Assembly: GCA_965644315.1 (NCBI GenBank)
Contig: CBFFRQ010000040.1
Coordinates: 1 to 64,000, forward strand
DNA: 64,000 nucleotides
Direction of reading: 5' to 3'
From: Caecitellus pseudoparvulus
Lineage: Eukaryota; Bigyra: Bicosoecida
Shown here: positions 10,714-20,428 of the stretch, in pieces
How positions within the stretch are numbered: the stretch's first letter is position 1
Layout: each line of letters opens with the position of its first letter
The notes under the pieces: generated by a model
What the model saw: only the letters and a program-made list of their open reading frames with translations
What the model was told of the DNA's origin: nothing
Databases searched by the model: none
Translations under genes and position numbers: made by a program

Positions 10714-12737
10714 ATGAAAGGTGGCTTCCGTGCATTGGATGGCAGCCCCCCTGGGTGGCCCACCGCTCCCGAATATGGACAGGCCATGGTCATGGTGTTT
10801 GCTGGCTTGCAGAGCTTTGCTGGAACGGGTGCGCTGACAGCGCGGCGCGCTTGCTCGTGGGACACGTCGCACCTGGCACGGCCCCTGCACAGGCATCAAT
10901 GCTATCATGTACAATTACTTCAGAGAGGTGCTGAGGCGCCTGTGCCCAGGGTGTGGGCTTGACATCGAAGGCACTCACACCCTCCCCATCCCACGTGCAG
11001 GTAATGTCTCAAGACGACAGCCATGCGACATTCTACGCGACGGTAGTAAATGCCGCCATCACCGTCTGTGGTGTGGGAGGGGGCGTGCTGGCCGATGCCG
11101 TGTGGGGCAAGCTCAAGGTGCAGGTGGTCACGAGCTGGGTGTGGATGGCTGGGGTGGTCGCACTCCTAGCCTCTGTGCTGCTGGGCCGGCACACGTACGG
11201 CGGCGGGGGAGACGCAGACTCAGAAACAGGCCCCCCTCCTAGGTTTGGCACCGCTGCTTTGGCGGCTGCGGGGCTGGCCCTGCTCAGTGTGGGGTACGGC
11301 GCGCAGCAACCGTCGCAAACCGGATTTGTCGGGGACCAAACCCCCCACGACACTGCCGGCGAGGACTCGGATGCCGCCCCCAGCGCCCAGTCAAGTGATG
11401 AAGCAAAGTCTGAGACTGCTCTGCTGCTCCCAGCCCCCCAGGCAGCTGGCGACGGGGGGAGTCGAACTGCGGTGTTCTACGCGTGGTTCTACTTTTGGGA
11501 GAACGCGGGGGCAGTGCTCGGTGAAACGGTCTGCCCCATCCTCAGACAGCACGTCTCTTTCACATCCTTGTTTGCCGCCTGCCTGGCATGTCAAATGGTG
11601 TCTCTGGCAGCGCTGACATCCGGATACTGGGCCATGGCCAACATCCCACCTGAACGTTCAGTGCAGCTGACTGACAAAGAACCAGACGACGCCACAGCAG
11701 CACGGCCCCCCATCAAGGTGCCTAGCAGTGCCTGGCATTGGTGTTGTTCGCCCCACTGCTTTGGGTGCCCGGCTGCGTGCGCGCTGCTGTGTGGGGGAAC
11801 TCGGCGCGCAGTTGGTGGCCTGCACCCCCCAAACGGCCACATGCGACGCGCAGCTTTGCCCCATGGCTGTGACTTCACCCAAACCAGCTCGCCCACAGCC
11901 TTTTTCTCGCCTGCCTCCCATGGCGGGCTTGAATTGGTGCCTGTGCGCCCTGATGCGCCCATCCCCACGTGCTTGCCCGTGTCACACCTGTGCTGCAGCG
12001 ACGCCAGCCACAAGGTGGAGTATGGAGCCAAGGACTGGGCATCCTTGTGGCGTGTCGGGGTCCTGTTCGTGCCCTTGACGCTGTTCTGGTCCCTGTACTA
12101 CCAGCAGAATAACACGTGGGTGACGCAGGCCTCTGCCATGGACTTGAGCCTCGTCGCCGACACGCCCGACCTGCTGGGCTCTGTGAACGACGTCATGGTC
12201 TGCGCCATGGTGCCCCTCTTCACGACCTTCCTGTACCCCGCAGTGACCCGCTGTGGCATCGCATGCACGCCGTTGCGGCGCATGGGTGTGGGCATTCTCG
12301 CCGCAGCCCTCGCGTTTGTCGCCGCTGGCCTGGTGCAAGTGCAGGTGCAGGCGCACCCTCACGGCGCGCTCAGCGTTGCCTGGCAGCTGCCGCAGTACTT
12401 GCTCATATCCGTGTCAGAGACCACCATCGCCGTGACGGGGCTTGAGTTTGCGTACACGCAAGTGACCCACAATGTGCGGGGTGCCGTGCAGGCGCTGTGG
12501 GTGTTGGCGCAACTTGGGCAACTGCTCACCGGCATTGTGGCACTCATTGACGTGGGGACGCTGGCAGACAAGTTTTTCTTCTTTGCTGGGCTCATGTTTG
12601 TGTTTGGAATCGTCTTCCTTGTGCTCGCGATGAGGTACAAGTATGCCACACCGGCGGATGTCGGCGTTGCCGAGCCCGAGGGCCAACTGCTCCATCAGCC
12701 AGCCCAGGGCACGCAGCAAGCCCCGGCCAAGCCATAA
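10714..12737 (+). CDS. POT/PTR-family-like transporter
   Basis: Exons 10714-10828, 10893-10927, 11001-about 11717 and about 12015-12737 give about 529 residues. The last intron is in frame, so its borders are uncertain. At least ten hydrophobic helices are visible. The first, VMVFAGLQSFAGTGINAIM, and a later FWSLYYQQNNTW match helix 1 and helix 7 of proton-dependent oligopeptide/nitrate transporters. Later helices such as LLTGIVALID and FFFAGLMFVFGIVFLVLA also fit the major facilitator fold. The usual helix-1 ExxER proton-coupling motif is absent; the aligned region reads AGLQS. The protein is probably a membrane transporter whose substrate and coupling cannot be read from the sequence. A cytoplasmic loop rich in Asp, Glu and Ser lies at about residues 130-185. 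The gene diverges from BBOF1. Confidence 0.7.
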
Positions 12738-13268
12738 TGCGGATGCACGTACTGGGTTCCGTTGTATGTCTGTTGTATGTCCGCTGAACATGTGACAAGT
12801 GGTGCTTGTGCGGGTGGCGGGTGGGGAACGTGGCGCAGAAGGCCAGGCTATAGGGGGCGTCGCCTGGGCGTTTTGGACACTCCCTCCGCGGCAACCTGCC
12901 TTTGAATTGAATAGCAACGGGGGATCGAGTAGCAGAATAAGAGGGCTTGCTGTCCAGCAGAGGTTCCTGAGCAGCGGCGTGCGCGCTGACGACTTGGATA
13001 CGCGGTGTGCATGCACCCACGGCGACTCGGCCGTGCAAGCGCCACCTGCAATCCAACCGTTGCCGATGGCAGCCCTCCACTGGGAAGGTTTACAGACGCC
13101 ACAACATAAGACACGCCCTGTTGTCACTGCATGTGTGCTTTCGCGCTGCCAGTCCATGCACTGCCCCACCTGTGTGGTTTGCAGCTGACGACTCCAAGGC
13201 CAGAGAAAGCTGCAAGCCAGGCCAGGCCCTGCAAGCCGGAGGGGCAGATTGCCCCTAGAGCGCCTGCC
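12738..13268. other. Intergenic, nothing recognised
   Basis: 531 bp between two plus-strand genes. It contains only short open frames without domain content. It should include the 3' UTR of the POT-like gene and the promoter of the TOM1-like gene. Confidence 0.5.
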
Positions 13269-14990
13269 ATGGCCACTCCGCCCGATATAAACGTTGAGTC
13301 CATAGCAGGCAACAGCGTCCTGGCTTTCTTCTACCTCGTGTACGGCATCGCTGTGGTGGTCAGCATGGTCCTGCACACACACAGTAAGTGCAGTGCCTTT
13401 GGGCAGCCACAACGCCCTGGGCGACACGCTGCCAACGGACTTGATGGAGCAGCACTCAGCCCCATGCTTGGCACGTTGGGCAAGTTGGCTTGAATCCGAT
13501 GCATGCACTTACGTGTGAGCGTGCCCATTCTCAGCTAGGACACCTATGGTGGTCGCCTTCCAGCGCTTGACCTTGGCGGCCGCCTGCATTCGTGTGGTGT
13601 ACTTCGGCGTGCCAAACTTTGTCCTCAAGAGCCAGGAAGAGCCCAAAGACATCCATGAGGTGAGTGCTGTGCGCCTCCTTGCCCTGTGCTTCTGCGCTGC
13701 TGTGCGTCACGCTCAACTCGGCACTGCGTGCGGCAGCGGTTCTCTGAGGAATGGTGGATTCAGCTCATCTGGCTGGGCCTGTACGCGGCGGGAAACACGA
13801 CCATGGTCAGCGTGTACGGCTTGGTGATTTTCTTCTGGTCCCGGGCGTACTTCAAGGCCACCTCCCGCGTGGCAGACACTGACCGCTTCGCGTGGAGCTG
13901 GTACCGGTACATGACCATTGCCTACTGCGTGGTGGAGGTGGTGGGCCTGGGGCTGTACTTCGTCCTGCCCTACCTCATGGACGTCATGTACTTCGCCATC
14001 CTGCGCGCCCTCATCTCCAGCCTCATCTCCATCTTCTTCGTCGTCTCCTTCACGCGCCTGCAGCGCGCCCTCGGCACTGACTCCGACAACGCACACGCCC
14101 TGCTCTCAGCCTTCGCGACCGGGGAGGCAGCGACGGCTGTGCGGGAGGCAGAGGCCGCCACCCGCCGGAAACTCTTCAGCCTGCGCCTGGTGGCCGCCAT
14201 CTCCCTCGCCGGGCAGCTGCTGCGCATCTCCATCTCCCTGTATGATGCCTACCTGTTCTCAGAAGGCTCCCGCCCCGCCAAGTCGGCGCTGTCACAGGGC
14301 AAGTACTGGATTATCGTGCTGGTGTACTACACGGCGGCTGAGGTGCTGCCCATCGCCGGCATCTTCACCATCCTGCGCCGACCAGCCTCGGGTCGGGGCG
14401 GCGCCGGGGCAGTGCCGGGGGCCACCTGGTCCCCCACCCTCCTCCGCCGCTCCTCTGACGGCGGCGAGTCCCCCCTGGCCTCCATGCACAAGCTGCACAC
14501 GAGCGCCCCCGACCTGCCCAGCGCCCTGGCTGTCTCCCGTGGCGCCCCATGGACCACCGGCTCCCCCAAGCCGGCCGCCGCCCAGCCACAGGCCATCCAC
14601 CCCCCTGCCTCCACACGCCTCGCACCCCAGCGCAGTGCCAGCGGGTACGGCACGTCCGTCGTGAGCAGTCTGACGACACGGGCAGACTCCTTCGGGGAGC
14701 GCGTGTCCCAGCACCGCGACCCCCGCCCGCCAGGCCTGCGCCTGGCGCCCCCCTCCCCCCACCTCCGCGAAACCAGCGCCTCCACTCTCACGGAGGGCAT
14801 TGTGCTGGGGCGGGACAGCCCGTCGGCCGCCGTGCCCAGTGCTGCGGGGCACTACCGGGCACCCAGCACACACCGCAGCCGCGGACGGCGCACCTCCCAA
14901 GGTGGCGGCCCCGGACCGCGCCTGCCAGGCAGGGACTCGGGCAGCATCAACAGCTCTGCCAGTGAGCCGGCAACCTCCAGCCCGGGGTGA
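13269..14990 (+). CDS. TOM1/THH1-family seven-helix membrane protein
   Basis: Exons 13269-13383, 13535-13659 and 13737-14990 (497 residues) join in consistent phase. Seven hydrophobic segments are visible in the first 275 residues, including VLAFFYLVYGIAVVVSMVL, IQLIWLGLYAAGNTTMVSVY and YWIIVLVYYTAAEVLPIAG. The order, a FFWSRAYFKA segment after the third helix and the final YYTAAEVLP...FTILRR segment resemble the THH1/TOM1/TOM3 domain, a family of multipass membrane proteins of endomembranes and vacuole in plants, also found in protists, with a distant GPCR-like topology. The C-terminal 220 residues are a Ser/Pro/Arg-rich disordered tail. The gene ends 44 bp from the convergent coiled-coil gene. 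An unrelated seven-helix receptor family remains possible. Confidence 0.62.
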
Positions 14991-15034
14991 CCGGCGTGCA
15001 CACCCCCCCTGCTCCGCAGCACTGGCAGGGCTGT

Positions 15035-16557
15035 CTAGCGCCGTGCCTTTGGCTGTGGCTTAGCTTGGGATGGGGGGGGCAGAGCAGGCGGGGCGCTCTG
15101 CAGACGCGCCTGCATGGCCCGCACACGCCCCGCACTCTCCCCCACCCGAGCCAGCAGCTGTGCCTCCCTGCGCTGCGCTTCCTCGCGCACTGCCGCCAAC
15201 TGCGCCTCCAGAGCGCGACGCTCAGCCGCCCACTCAGCAGCAGCACTGGACGCCTCTGCTGCCCCCTGCAGTGACTGGCTTGTCCCAGGTTGCTCCGCTG
15301 CCTGCGCTGTCCGCAGCTGATGCTGTGCTTGCAGCGCCTGCACCTGAGGCAGCAGCCGCGCCAGGGCGGCTTCTGCCGCAGCAGCCTTGCTCTCGGCCGC
15401 CTCAGCCCTGTCGTTGGCAGCGTGCAGGGCTGCCATCGTGGACGCCTGCACGCTTTGCAGATTCTCGGCTTTGCCAGCCACGTCAGTGCGCTGCGCCACG
15501 GCTGCCGCAGCTGCTCGCCTGGCGTCCGAGGCGCCCTGACGCAGTGCGTCACACTCCTGCCGCAGCCGCTCCATCTCCGCCTTGTGGTCCATAATGTAGT
15601 CCAAAGCAGCATCGCGCTCCTTCTCGGCTTGCGCCGCCCGTGCCTCCGCTGCCTGCTGCGCTCCCGCCGCCCCTGCCGCCTTGCTCGTGGCCGCCGAGGC
15701 AGCCTCCTGGGCCCGGTGCGAAGCAGCACGTGCCCCCGCAACCTGTCCCCGCAGCGCCTCTGCCTCCTGCTGCAGGGCCTGCACTTGCCCCTGGCTCGCC
15801 GCCAGCTGCTGCCGCGCCCCCTCGCACCGACTGCGCCAGCTGGCCACCTCGTACAGCAGACCAGACCGCAGGACGTGCTGGGCAGCCTCCACGTGGCTGG
15901 CGCCGGCCGGCGGTGCGTAGTCCTCAGGAAGGCCCAGGTCCTCCGCCCGCAGCTCCAGGGCAGTGACCAGCACGCTCAGCTCCCGGCGCTGCCGCTGGAT
16001 CTCCTCCTCCTGCAACTCCGCCGTGCGCCGCAGCTCCGCCGACGCCTGGTTGGAAGCTGATACCTCCTCTCGCAACTGCTGAATGCGTCGCTCCAGGGGC
16101 AGCTCGTCTGTGCAGAGGGCTAGTCGTGCCTTAGCCTCTGCGGCAGCCGCCTCTGCCTTGCGCAGCTCTGCAGTCACGCGGCGGTGGGCACTCTCTGCCG
16201 AAACCAGCTGCGCAAAACGTCCAGGTGCTACGTGGCGGGGGCGCGATGCAGACGTGGCATGTCAAAGGGTGCTCACTTTGGACTGCAGTCGCTTCATCTC
16301 CCTCTCATGGGCGGCTTGGTGCCTGTGCTCCTCCGCGTTCTTGGCAACCAGCGCGTCGTGCTGTGTGCAAGCGTTTCGAGCGTAACGCCAGACCCTGCTC
16401 ACACCACAACGCCTGCCTCACACACCTTGGCCTGCAGCTTCGTGTGTAAGTTCCTCAAACGAGCCAAGCTACGATCTGCAGCTGCTGCTTGCCTTTGAGC
16501 CTTCCGCAGCTCCTCCGTGTAGTGTGGAGGTGGCATTGCGCCAACATGCTCAGCCAT
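15035..16557 (-). CDS. Coiled-coil protein, family not identified
   Basis: Exons 16557-16426, 16360-16277 and 16207-15035 (462 residues) are all phase 0. Almost the whole product is predicted coiled coil, very rich in Ala, Glu, Gln and Arg, with heptad-like runs such as LEAQLAAVREEAQRREAQL. The N-terminus (AEHVGAMPPPHYTEELRKAQ) is followed by LRNLHTKLQAKHDALVAKN. A short less helical stretch, LGLPEDYAPPAGAS, interrupts the coil near residue 160. The C-terminus is Pro/Lys-rich. Such composition suits centrosomal, basal-body or cytoskeletal scaffolds, but I could not match a specific family. The stop lies 44 bp from the convergent TOM1-like gene. Confidence 0.7.
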
Positions 16558-16678
16558 GCTGGCTATGTCCTGGCAACCCCTGAAAAAGGAGCTACCACCG
16601 ATCGGTTCAAGATGGCGCGGGGGGTAGGATCTGATGAGCAGAAGCTGGTTTTTGGATTGTACTCCCTCCGCACAACAA

Positions 16679-18361
16679 TCAATGCTGCCACACTGTGCCA
16701 CCTCGGCCCCCCATCGCCACGACAGGCGCTCCACCAGCCTTGCCGCGGAGACCTCGCCCTCGCCCAACCCGCAACAGCACCATGGCGCGCCGACCTTGTT
16801 CATAGTCGGAGCCAGTCCAGGCAGCATCCTTGACTGCCTGCACAGCTGCGTGGCCATCAGGCAGGAGCTGCGATGGGATGGCTCGGTGTCCAGTAAGCGC
16901 CAGCAGCTCAAGCACCACACCAGCATGCTCATAACGACAGGCAGCTCGAAAAGCAGCCTCAGGCTGGCCCTCAGGCCCAGCATGCACATCAACCTCCCGA
17001 TGGCCAGTCAAGCCCAGAAGCTCGCGCACCACATGCACATGCCCTTCCCTACACGCCCACAGGAACGCAGATTCTGGACCAAACATATCTCCAGCATGCA
17101 CATTCACCTCACGATGTCCAGTCAGAGCCAGCAACTCGCGCACCACAGCTAAATGCCCATTCACACAGGCACCCTGAAGGCCGGCCTCACGAAGTCCATG
17201 TTCCGCCGCATGCACGTCCACCTCGCGATGGCCCTCCAAGCTCAAAAGCTCACGAACTACACCCACGTGCCCATTGCGACAGGCAGCTCGGAAGCCGCCC
17301 TCTGGGCTGCCCTTGAACTCTGCATGCACATTCACCTCACGATGACCCTGCAAGCTTAAAAGCTCACGCACCACCTCAAGATGCCCAAAGTAACAAGCAG
17401 CTCGGAAGCCATACTCAGGCTCACCCTCTGGCCCAGCATGCACATTCACCTCGCGATGACCCTTCAAGCTCAGCAGCTCCCGCACCACCTCCACGTGCCC
17501 ATTCTCACAGGCAACGACGAAGCCATAGTCCGGCCTACCGACAGGCCCTGCATGCACATTCACCTCGCGATATCCAGTGAGAGCCAGCAGCTCCCGCACC
17601 ACCTCAAGATGCCCAAAGTAACAAGCAGCTCGGAAGCCATACTCAGGCTCACCCTCTGGCCCAGCATGCACATTCACCTCGCGATGACCCTTCAAGCTCA
17701 GCAGCTCCCGCACCACGTCTACGTGCCCATTCTCACAGGCAACGACGAAGCCATAGTCCGGCCTACCGACAGGCCCTGCATGCACATTCACCTCGCGATA
17801 TCCAGTGAGAGCCAGCAGCTCCCGCACCACCTCAAGATGCCCAAAGTGACAAGCAGCTCGGAAGCCATACTCAGGCTCACCCTCTGGCCCAGCATGCACA
17901 TTCACCTCGCGATGACCCTTCAAGCTCAGCAGCTCCCGCACCACGTCTACGTGCCCATTCTCACAGGCAACGACGAAGCCATAGTCCGGCCTACCGACAG
18001 GCCCTGCATGCACATTCACCTCGCGATATCCAGTGAGAGCCAGCAGCTCCCGCACCACCTCAAGATGCCCAAAGTGACAAGCAGCTCGAAAGCCATACTC
18101 TGGATCTCCATCAAATCCACCGTGCACGTCCACCGCAGCCCCACCCTCCAAACCCAACAGCTCTCGCAGCAACCCAACATGCCCCGCCTCACACGCAACA
18201 TAGAAGCCAGCCGTTGTATCCCCACATGACAGAGCCCCCAACACCCCGCCCACATCCCCGCACATCAGCACCAACGATGATGCACGCAGTGCAAGGCCAC
18301 TGCCTGCACAGACATCGCGGCGAGGCTGGCCACCATGACAGGGCGCCGGGCACCTTGCCAT
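16679..18361 (-). CDS. Ankyrin-type repeat protein, copy 1 (12 repeats)
   Basis: A single exon of about 560 codons from the ATG at 18361 (an internal ATG at 18265 is an alternative). It contains 12 tandem repeats of 38 residues with the pattern FRAACxxGHLxVVRELLALTGxREVNVHAGPxGxPEYG. The GH-x-x-VVRELL helix pair is ankyrin-like, five residues longer than the usual 33. Repeats 2-7 alternate between two types, forming a 76-residue unit repeated nearly identically three times. The C-terminus (IPSQLLPDGHAAVQAVKDA onward) matches copy 2 but ends without the hydrophobic tail of that copy. It also lacks the N-terminal cap of copy 2 (MSGLSERQSVMLRWLIACEA). Role unknown; ankyrin repeats usually bind proteins. 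Confidence 0.72.
   Translation of the reverse strand: MARCPAPCHGGQPRRDVCAGSGLALRASSLVLMCGDVGGVLGALSCGDTTAGFYVACEAGHVGLLRELLGLEGGAAVDVHGGFDGDPEYGFRAACHFGHLEVVRELLALTGYREVNVHAGPVGRPDYGFVVACENGHVDVVRELLSLKGHREVNVHAGPEGEPEYGFRAACHFGHLEVVRELLALTGYREVNVHAGPVGRPDYGFVVACENGHVDVVRELLSLKGHREVNVHAGPEGEPEYGFRAACYFGHLEVVRELLALTGYREVNVHAGPVGRPDYGFVVACENGHVEVVRELLSLKGHREVNVHAGPEGEPEYGFRAACYFGHLEVVRELLSLQGHREVNVHAEFKGSPEGGFRAACRNGHVGVVRELLSLEGHREVDVHAAEHGLREAGLQGACVNGHLAVVRELLALTGHREVNVHAGDMFGPESAFLWACREGHVHVVRELLGLTGHREVDVHAGPEGQPEAAFRAACRYEHAGVVLELLALTGHRAIPSQLLPDGHAAVQAVKDAAWTGSDYEQGRRAMVLLRVGRGRGLRGKAGGAPVVAMGGRGGTVWQH
17381..18064 (-). repeat. Three near-identical tandem 228-bp units
   Basis: The string ATGCCCAAAGT recurs at 17381, 17609, 17837 and 18065, spaced exactly 228 bp, which is two 38-codon repeats. 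The units differ by only a few bases, much less than the other repeats of the same gene, so this block amplified recently by unequal crossing-over or slippage. Confidence 0.88.
18039..18247 (-). repeat. 209-bp block identical to 19796-20004
   Basis: Reading base by base, 18039-18247 in ankyrin copy 1 equals 19796-20004 in copy 2. Mismatches begin immediately beyond 18247/20004 and before 18039/19796. It covers the first repeat and part of the second, including DTTAGFYVACEAGHVG. Identity here against divergence elsewhere implies recent gene conversion or duplication. Confidence 0.88.
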
Positions 18362-18621
18362 GTCCAGGCGCGGAGCTACGGCCTGGCATCTCGGCCCAGC
18401 TGCTTCACCCCATAACCATGGACTGCATCGACCTCGTCGCGAATGCACAATGGCGCCCCTTACCTGCCAGAACTGCCCAGGCCTACTGCTGCGGCCGGCA
18501 GTAGTTTCCAACCATGCCAACGAACCGCGCCCAGCGCACACAACCGAATGCCGCCAAGCACACAGACAGCCCCACCCCCCACTCCAGCGTGCTGCACTCG
18601 CACTGACTCCGCACTCCACCA

Positions 18622-20118
18622 CTACACCTGCCAGCCGTCTGTCCACCGTGCATGGAACAGAAGGATAGCATAAATGCACAACAACAAAACAGCCGGCCAC
18701 ACAAAGGACGCCGACACAGGCAGTGTCGCGGGGCAGAAAGCAGGCACGCAGGCTGCCCGCTCAGCTGCCCCACAGTCAGTGACACCTACCTCCGTCCCCT
18801 CCTTCCCCCCCCGCGCCACGACAGGCGCCCCACCACCCCTGCCGCGGAGACCTTGCCCTCGCCCAGCCCGCAGCAGCACCATGGCGCGCCGGCCCCGCCG
18901 AGAGTCCGTGCCAGTCCACACAGCATCCTTGGCAGCCTGCACAACTGCGTGGCCATCAGGCCGAAACTGCGATGGGATGGCTCGGTGTCCAGTGAGAGCC
19001 AGCAGCTCAAGCACCACGTCCACGTGCCCATTCTGGCATGCCCATCGGAAGCCATACTCAGGCTGACCCTCTGGCCCAGCATGCACATCTACCTCACGAG
19101 ATCCGGTCAGCGCCAGTAGCTCTCGCACCACATGGATGTGCCCATTCTGACAGGCAAGACCAAACCCAGCCTCAGGTTCACCCTCTGGCCCAGCATGCAC
19201 GTCCACCGCACGGTCACCTTTCAACGCCAGCAGCTCGCGTACCACGTCAAGATGCCCGTTCTGACACGCTGCTCGGAAGCCAGCCTCAGGAGCGCCCTCA
19301 GGCCCCGCATGCACATCCACTTCTCGGTGTCCAGTCAAGCTCAAAAGCTCACGCACAATATCAAGATGTCCATTCTGACATGCAACAACGAAGCCACACT
19401 CAGGCTGGCCCTCTGGCCCAGCATGCACGTTAACTTCACGATGCCCAGTGAGGGCCAGCAACTCACGCAAAACAGCCACGTGCCCAAAGCAACAAGCAGC
19501 CCGAAAGCCGGACTCAGGATTCCCTTCAGGTCCGGCATGCACATTCACCTCACGATGGCCCTTCAAGCTCAAAAGCTCGCGCACCACGTCTACGTGTCCG
19601 TTTGCGCAGGCCAGGCCAAAGGCAATCTCAGGCTGACTCTCAGGCCCGGCATGCACATCCACCTCCCTATGCCCACTCAGTGCCAAAAGCTCACGTGCCA
19701 CGTCCAGGTGTCCGTTCTCGCAAGCAGCTCGGAAACCGTACTCAGGCTCACCGGCAGGCCCAGCGTGTATGTCCACTGCACGGTCGCCGTTCAATGCCAG
19801 CAGCTCCCGCACCACCTCAAGATGCCCAAAGTGACAAGCAGCTCGAAAGCCATACTCTGGATCTCCATCAAATCCACCGTGCACGTCCACCGCAGCCCCA
19901 CCCTCCAAACCCAACAGCTCTCGCAGCAACCCAACATGCCCCGCCTCACACGCAACATAGAAGCCAGCCGTTGTATCCCCACATGACAGAGCCCCCAACA
20001 CCCCACCCACATCGCCCTCACACCCCCGCAGCATGCTCAGCAGCGCCTCCGGCTCACCAGCCTCACATGCAATCAGCCACCGTAGCATCACTGACTGTCT
20101 CTCGCTGAGACCAGACAT
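18622..20118 (-). CDS. Ankyrin-type repeat protein, copy 2 (9 repeats, hydrophobic tail)
   Basis: A single exon of 498 codons from the ATG at 20118. A capping segment (MSGLSERQSVMLRWLIACEA, then EALLSMLRGCEG) precedes nine 38-residue ankyrin-type repeats, more varied than in copy 1. After the repeats comes an Arg/Gly-rich linker (GRGQGLRGRGGGAPVV) shared in part with copy 1. A C-terminal hydrophobic stretch, SFVWPAVLLLCIYAILLF, is followed by HARWTDGWQV, which would suit a tail-anchored membrane protein. Copy 1 lies immediately downstream on the same strand. The intact cap makes this the likely parental form. Function unknown. Confidence 0.75.
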   Translation of the reverse strand: MSGLSERQSVMLRWLIACEAGEPEALLSMLRGCEGDVGGVLGALSCGDTTAGFYVACEAGHVGLLRELLGLEGGAAVDVHGGFDGDPEYGFRAACHFGHLEVVRELLALNGDRAVDIHAGPAGEPEYGFRAACENGHLDVARELLALSGHREVDVHAGPESQPEIAFGLACANGHVDVVRELLSLKGHREVNVHAGPEGNPESGFRAACCFGHVAVLRELLALTGHREVNVHAGPEGQPECGFVVACQNGHLDIVRELLSLTGHREVDVHAGPEGAPEAGFRAACQNGHLDVVRELLALKGDRAVDVHAGPEGEPEAGFGLACQNGHIHVVRELLALTGSREVDVHAGPEGQPEYGFRWACQNGHVDVVLELLALTGHRAIPSQFRPDGHAVVQAAKDAVWTGTDSRRGRRAMVLLRAGRGQGLRGRGGGAPVVARGGKEGTEVGVTDCGAAERAACVPAFCPATLPVSASFVWPAVLLLCIYAILLFHARWTDGWQV

Positions 20119-20428
20119 GGCGTGGTGGGTCCAGATTCCGCACCTCTCCACAAACAAACCCCCCGCACAGCGCCACAGACGACGAAGCACAGCACCGCGC
20201 AGGACAAGGCACTTCATTATCATGCACCATTCAGGTCGTAGAAGAAACTTTGTTTTTGGAACGATGCTTGACAATGCCGTGCCTCGCAGCACTGGATTGC
20301 TGCCCGTCTGCTGCACCTACCCACCACAATGCCGTATGAAAAGGCCTCGTGCATCCCGTCGAGGTGCGCCCGACTCTGCATGGGTGTGGAAGCTGCCTAT
20401 CCATTCCCCTCCCCGTGCGCTGTCACCG
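20119..20428. other. Intergenic between Fic gene and ankyrin copy 2
   Basis: 310 bp, less GC-rich than the genes. It should contain the 3' end of the Fic gene and the promoter of ankyrin copy 2. No specific element recognised. Confidence 0.45.

Noticed and set aside
9654-10934. 426-codon plus-strand open frame across BBOF1 exons and the POT-like gene start
   Set aside because: It lies antisense to BBOF1 exons with good splice joins and shows no domain. Its right end overlaps the true transporter exons in another frame.
17381-18229. 282-codon plus-strand repeat ORF antisense to the ankyrin genes
   Set aside because: It repeats only because the sense repeats do. It is His/Leu/Met-rich without a recognisable repeat fold, and the ankyrin pattern is clearly on the minus strand.
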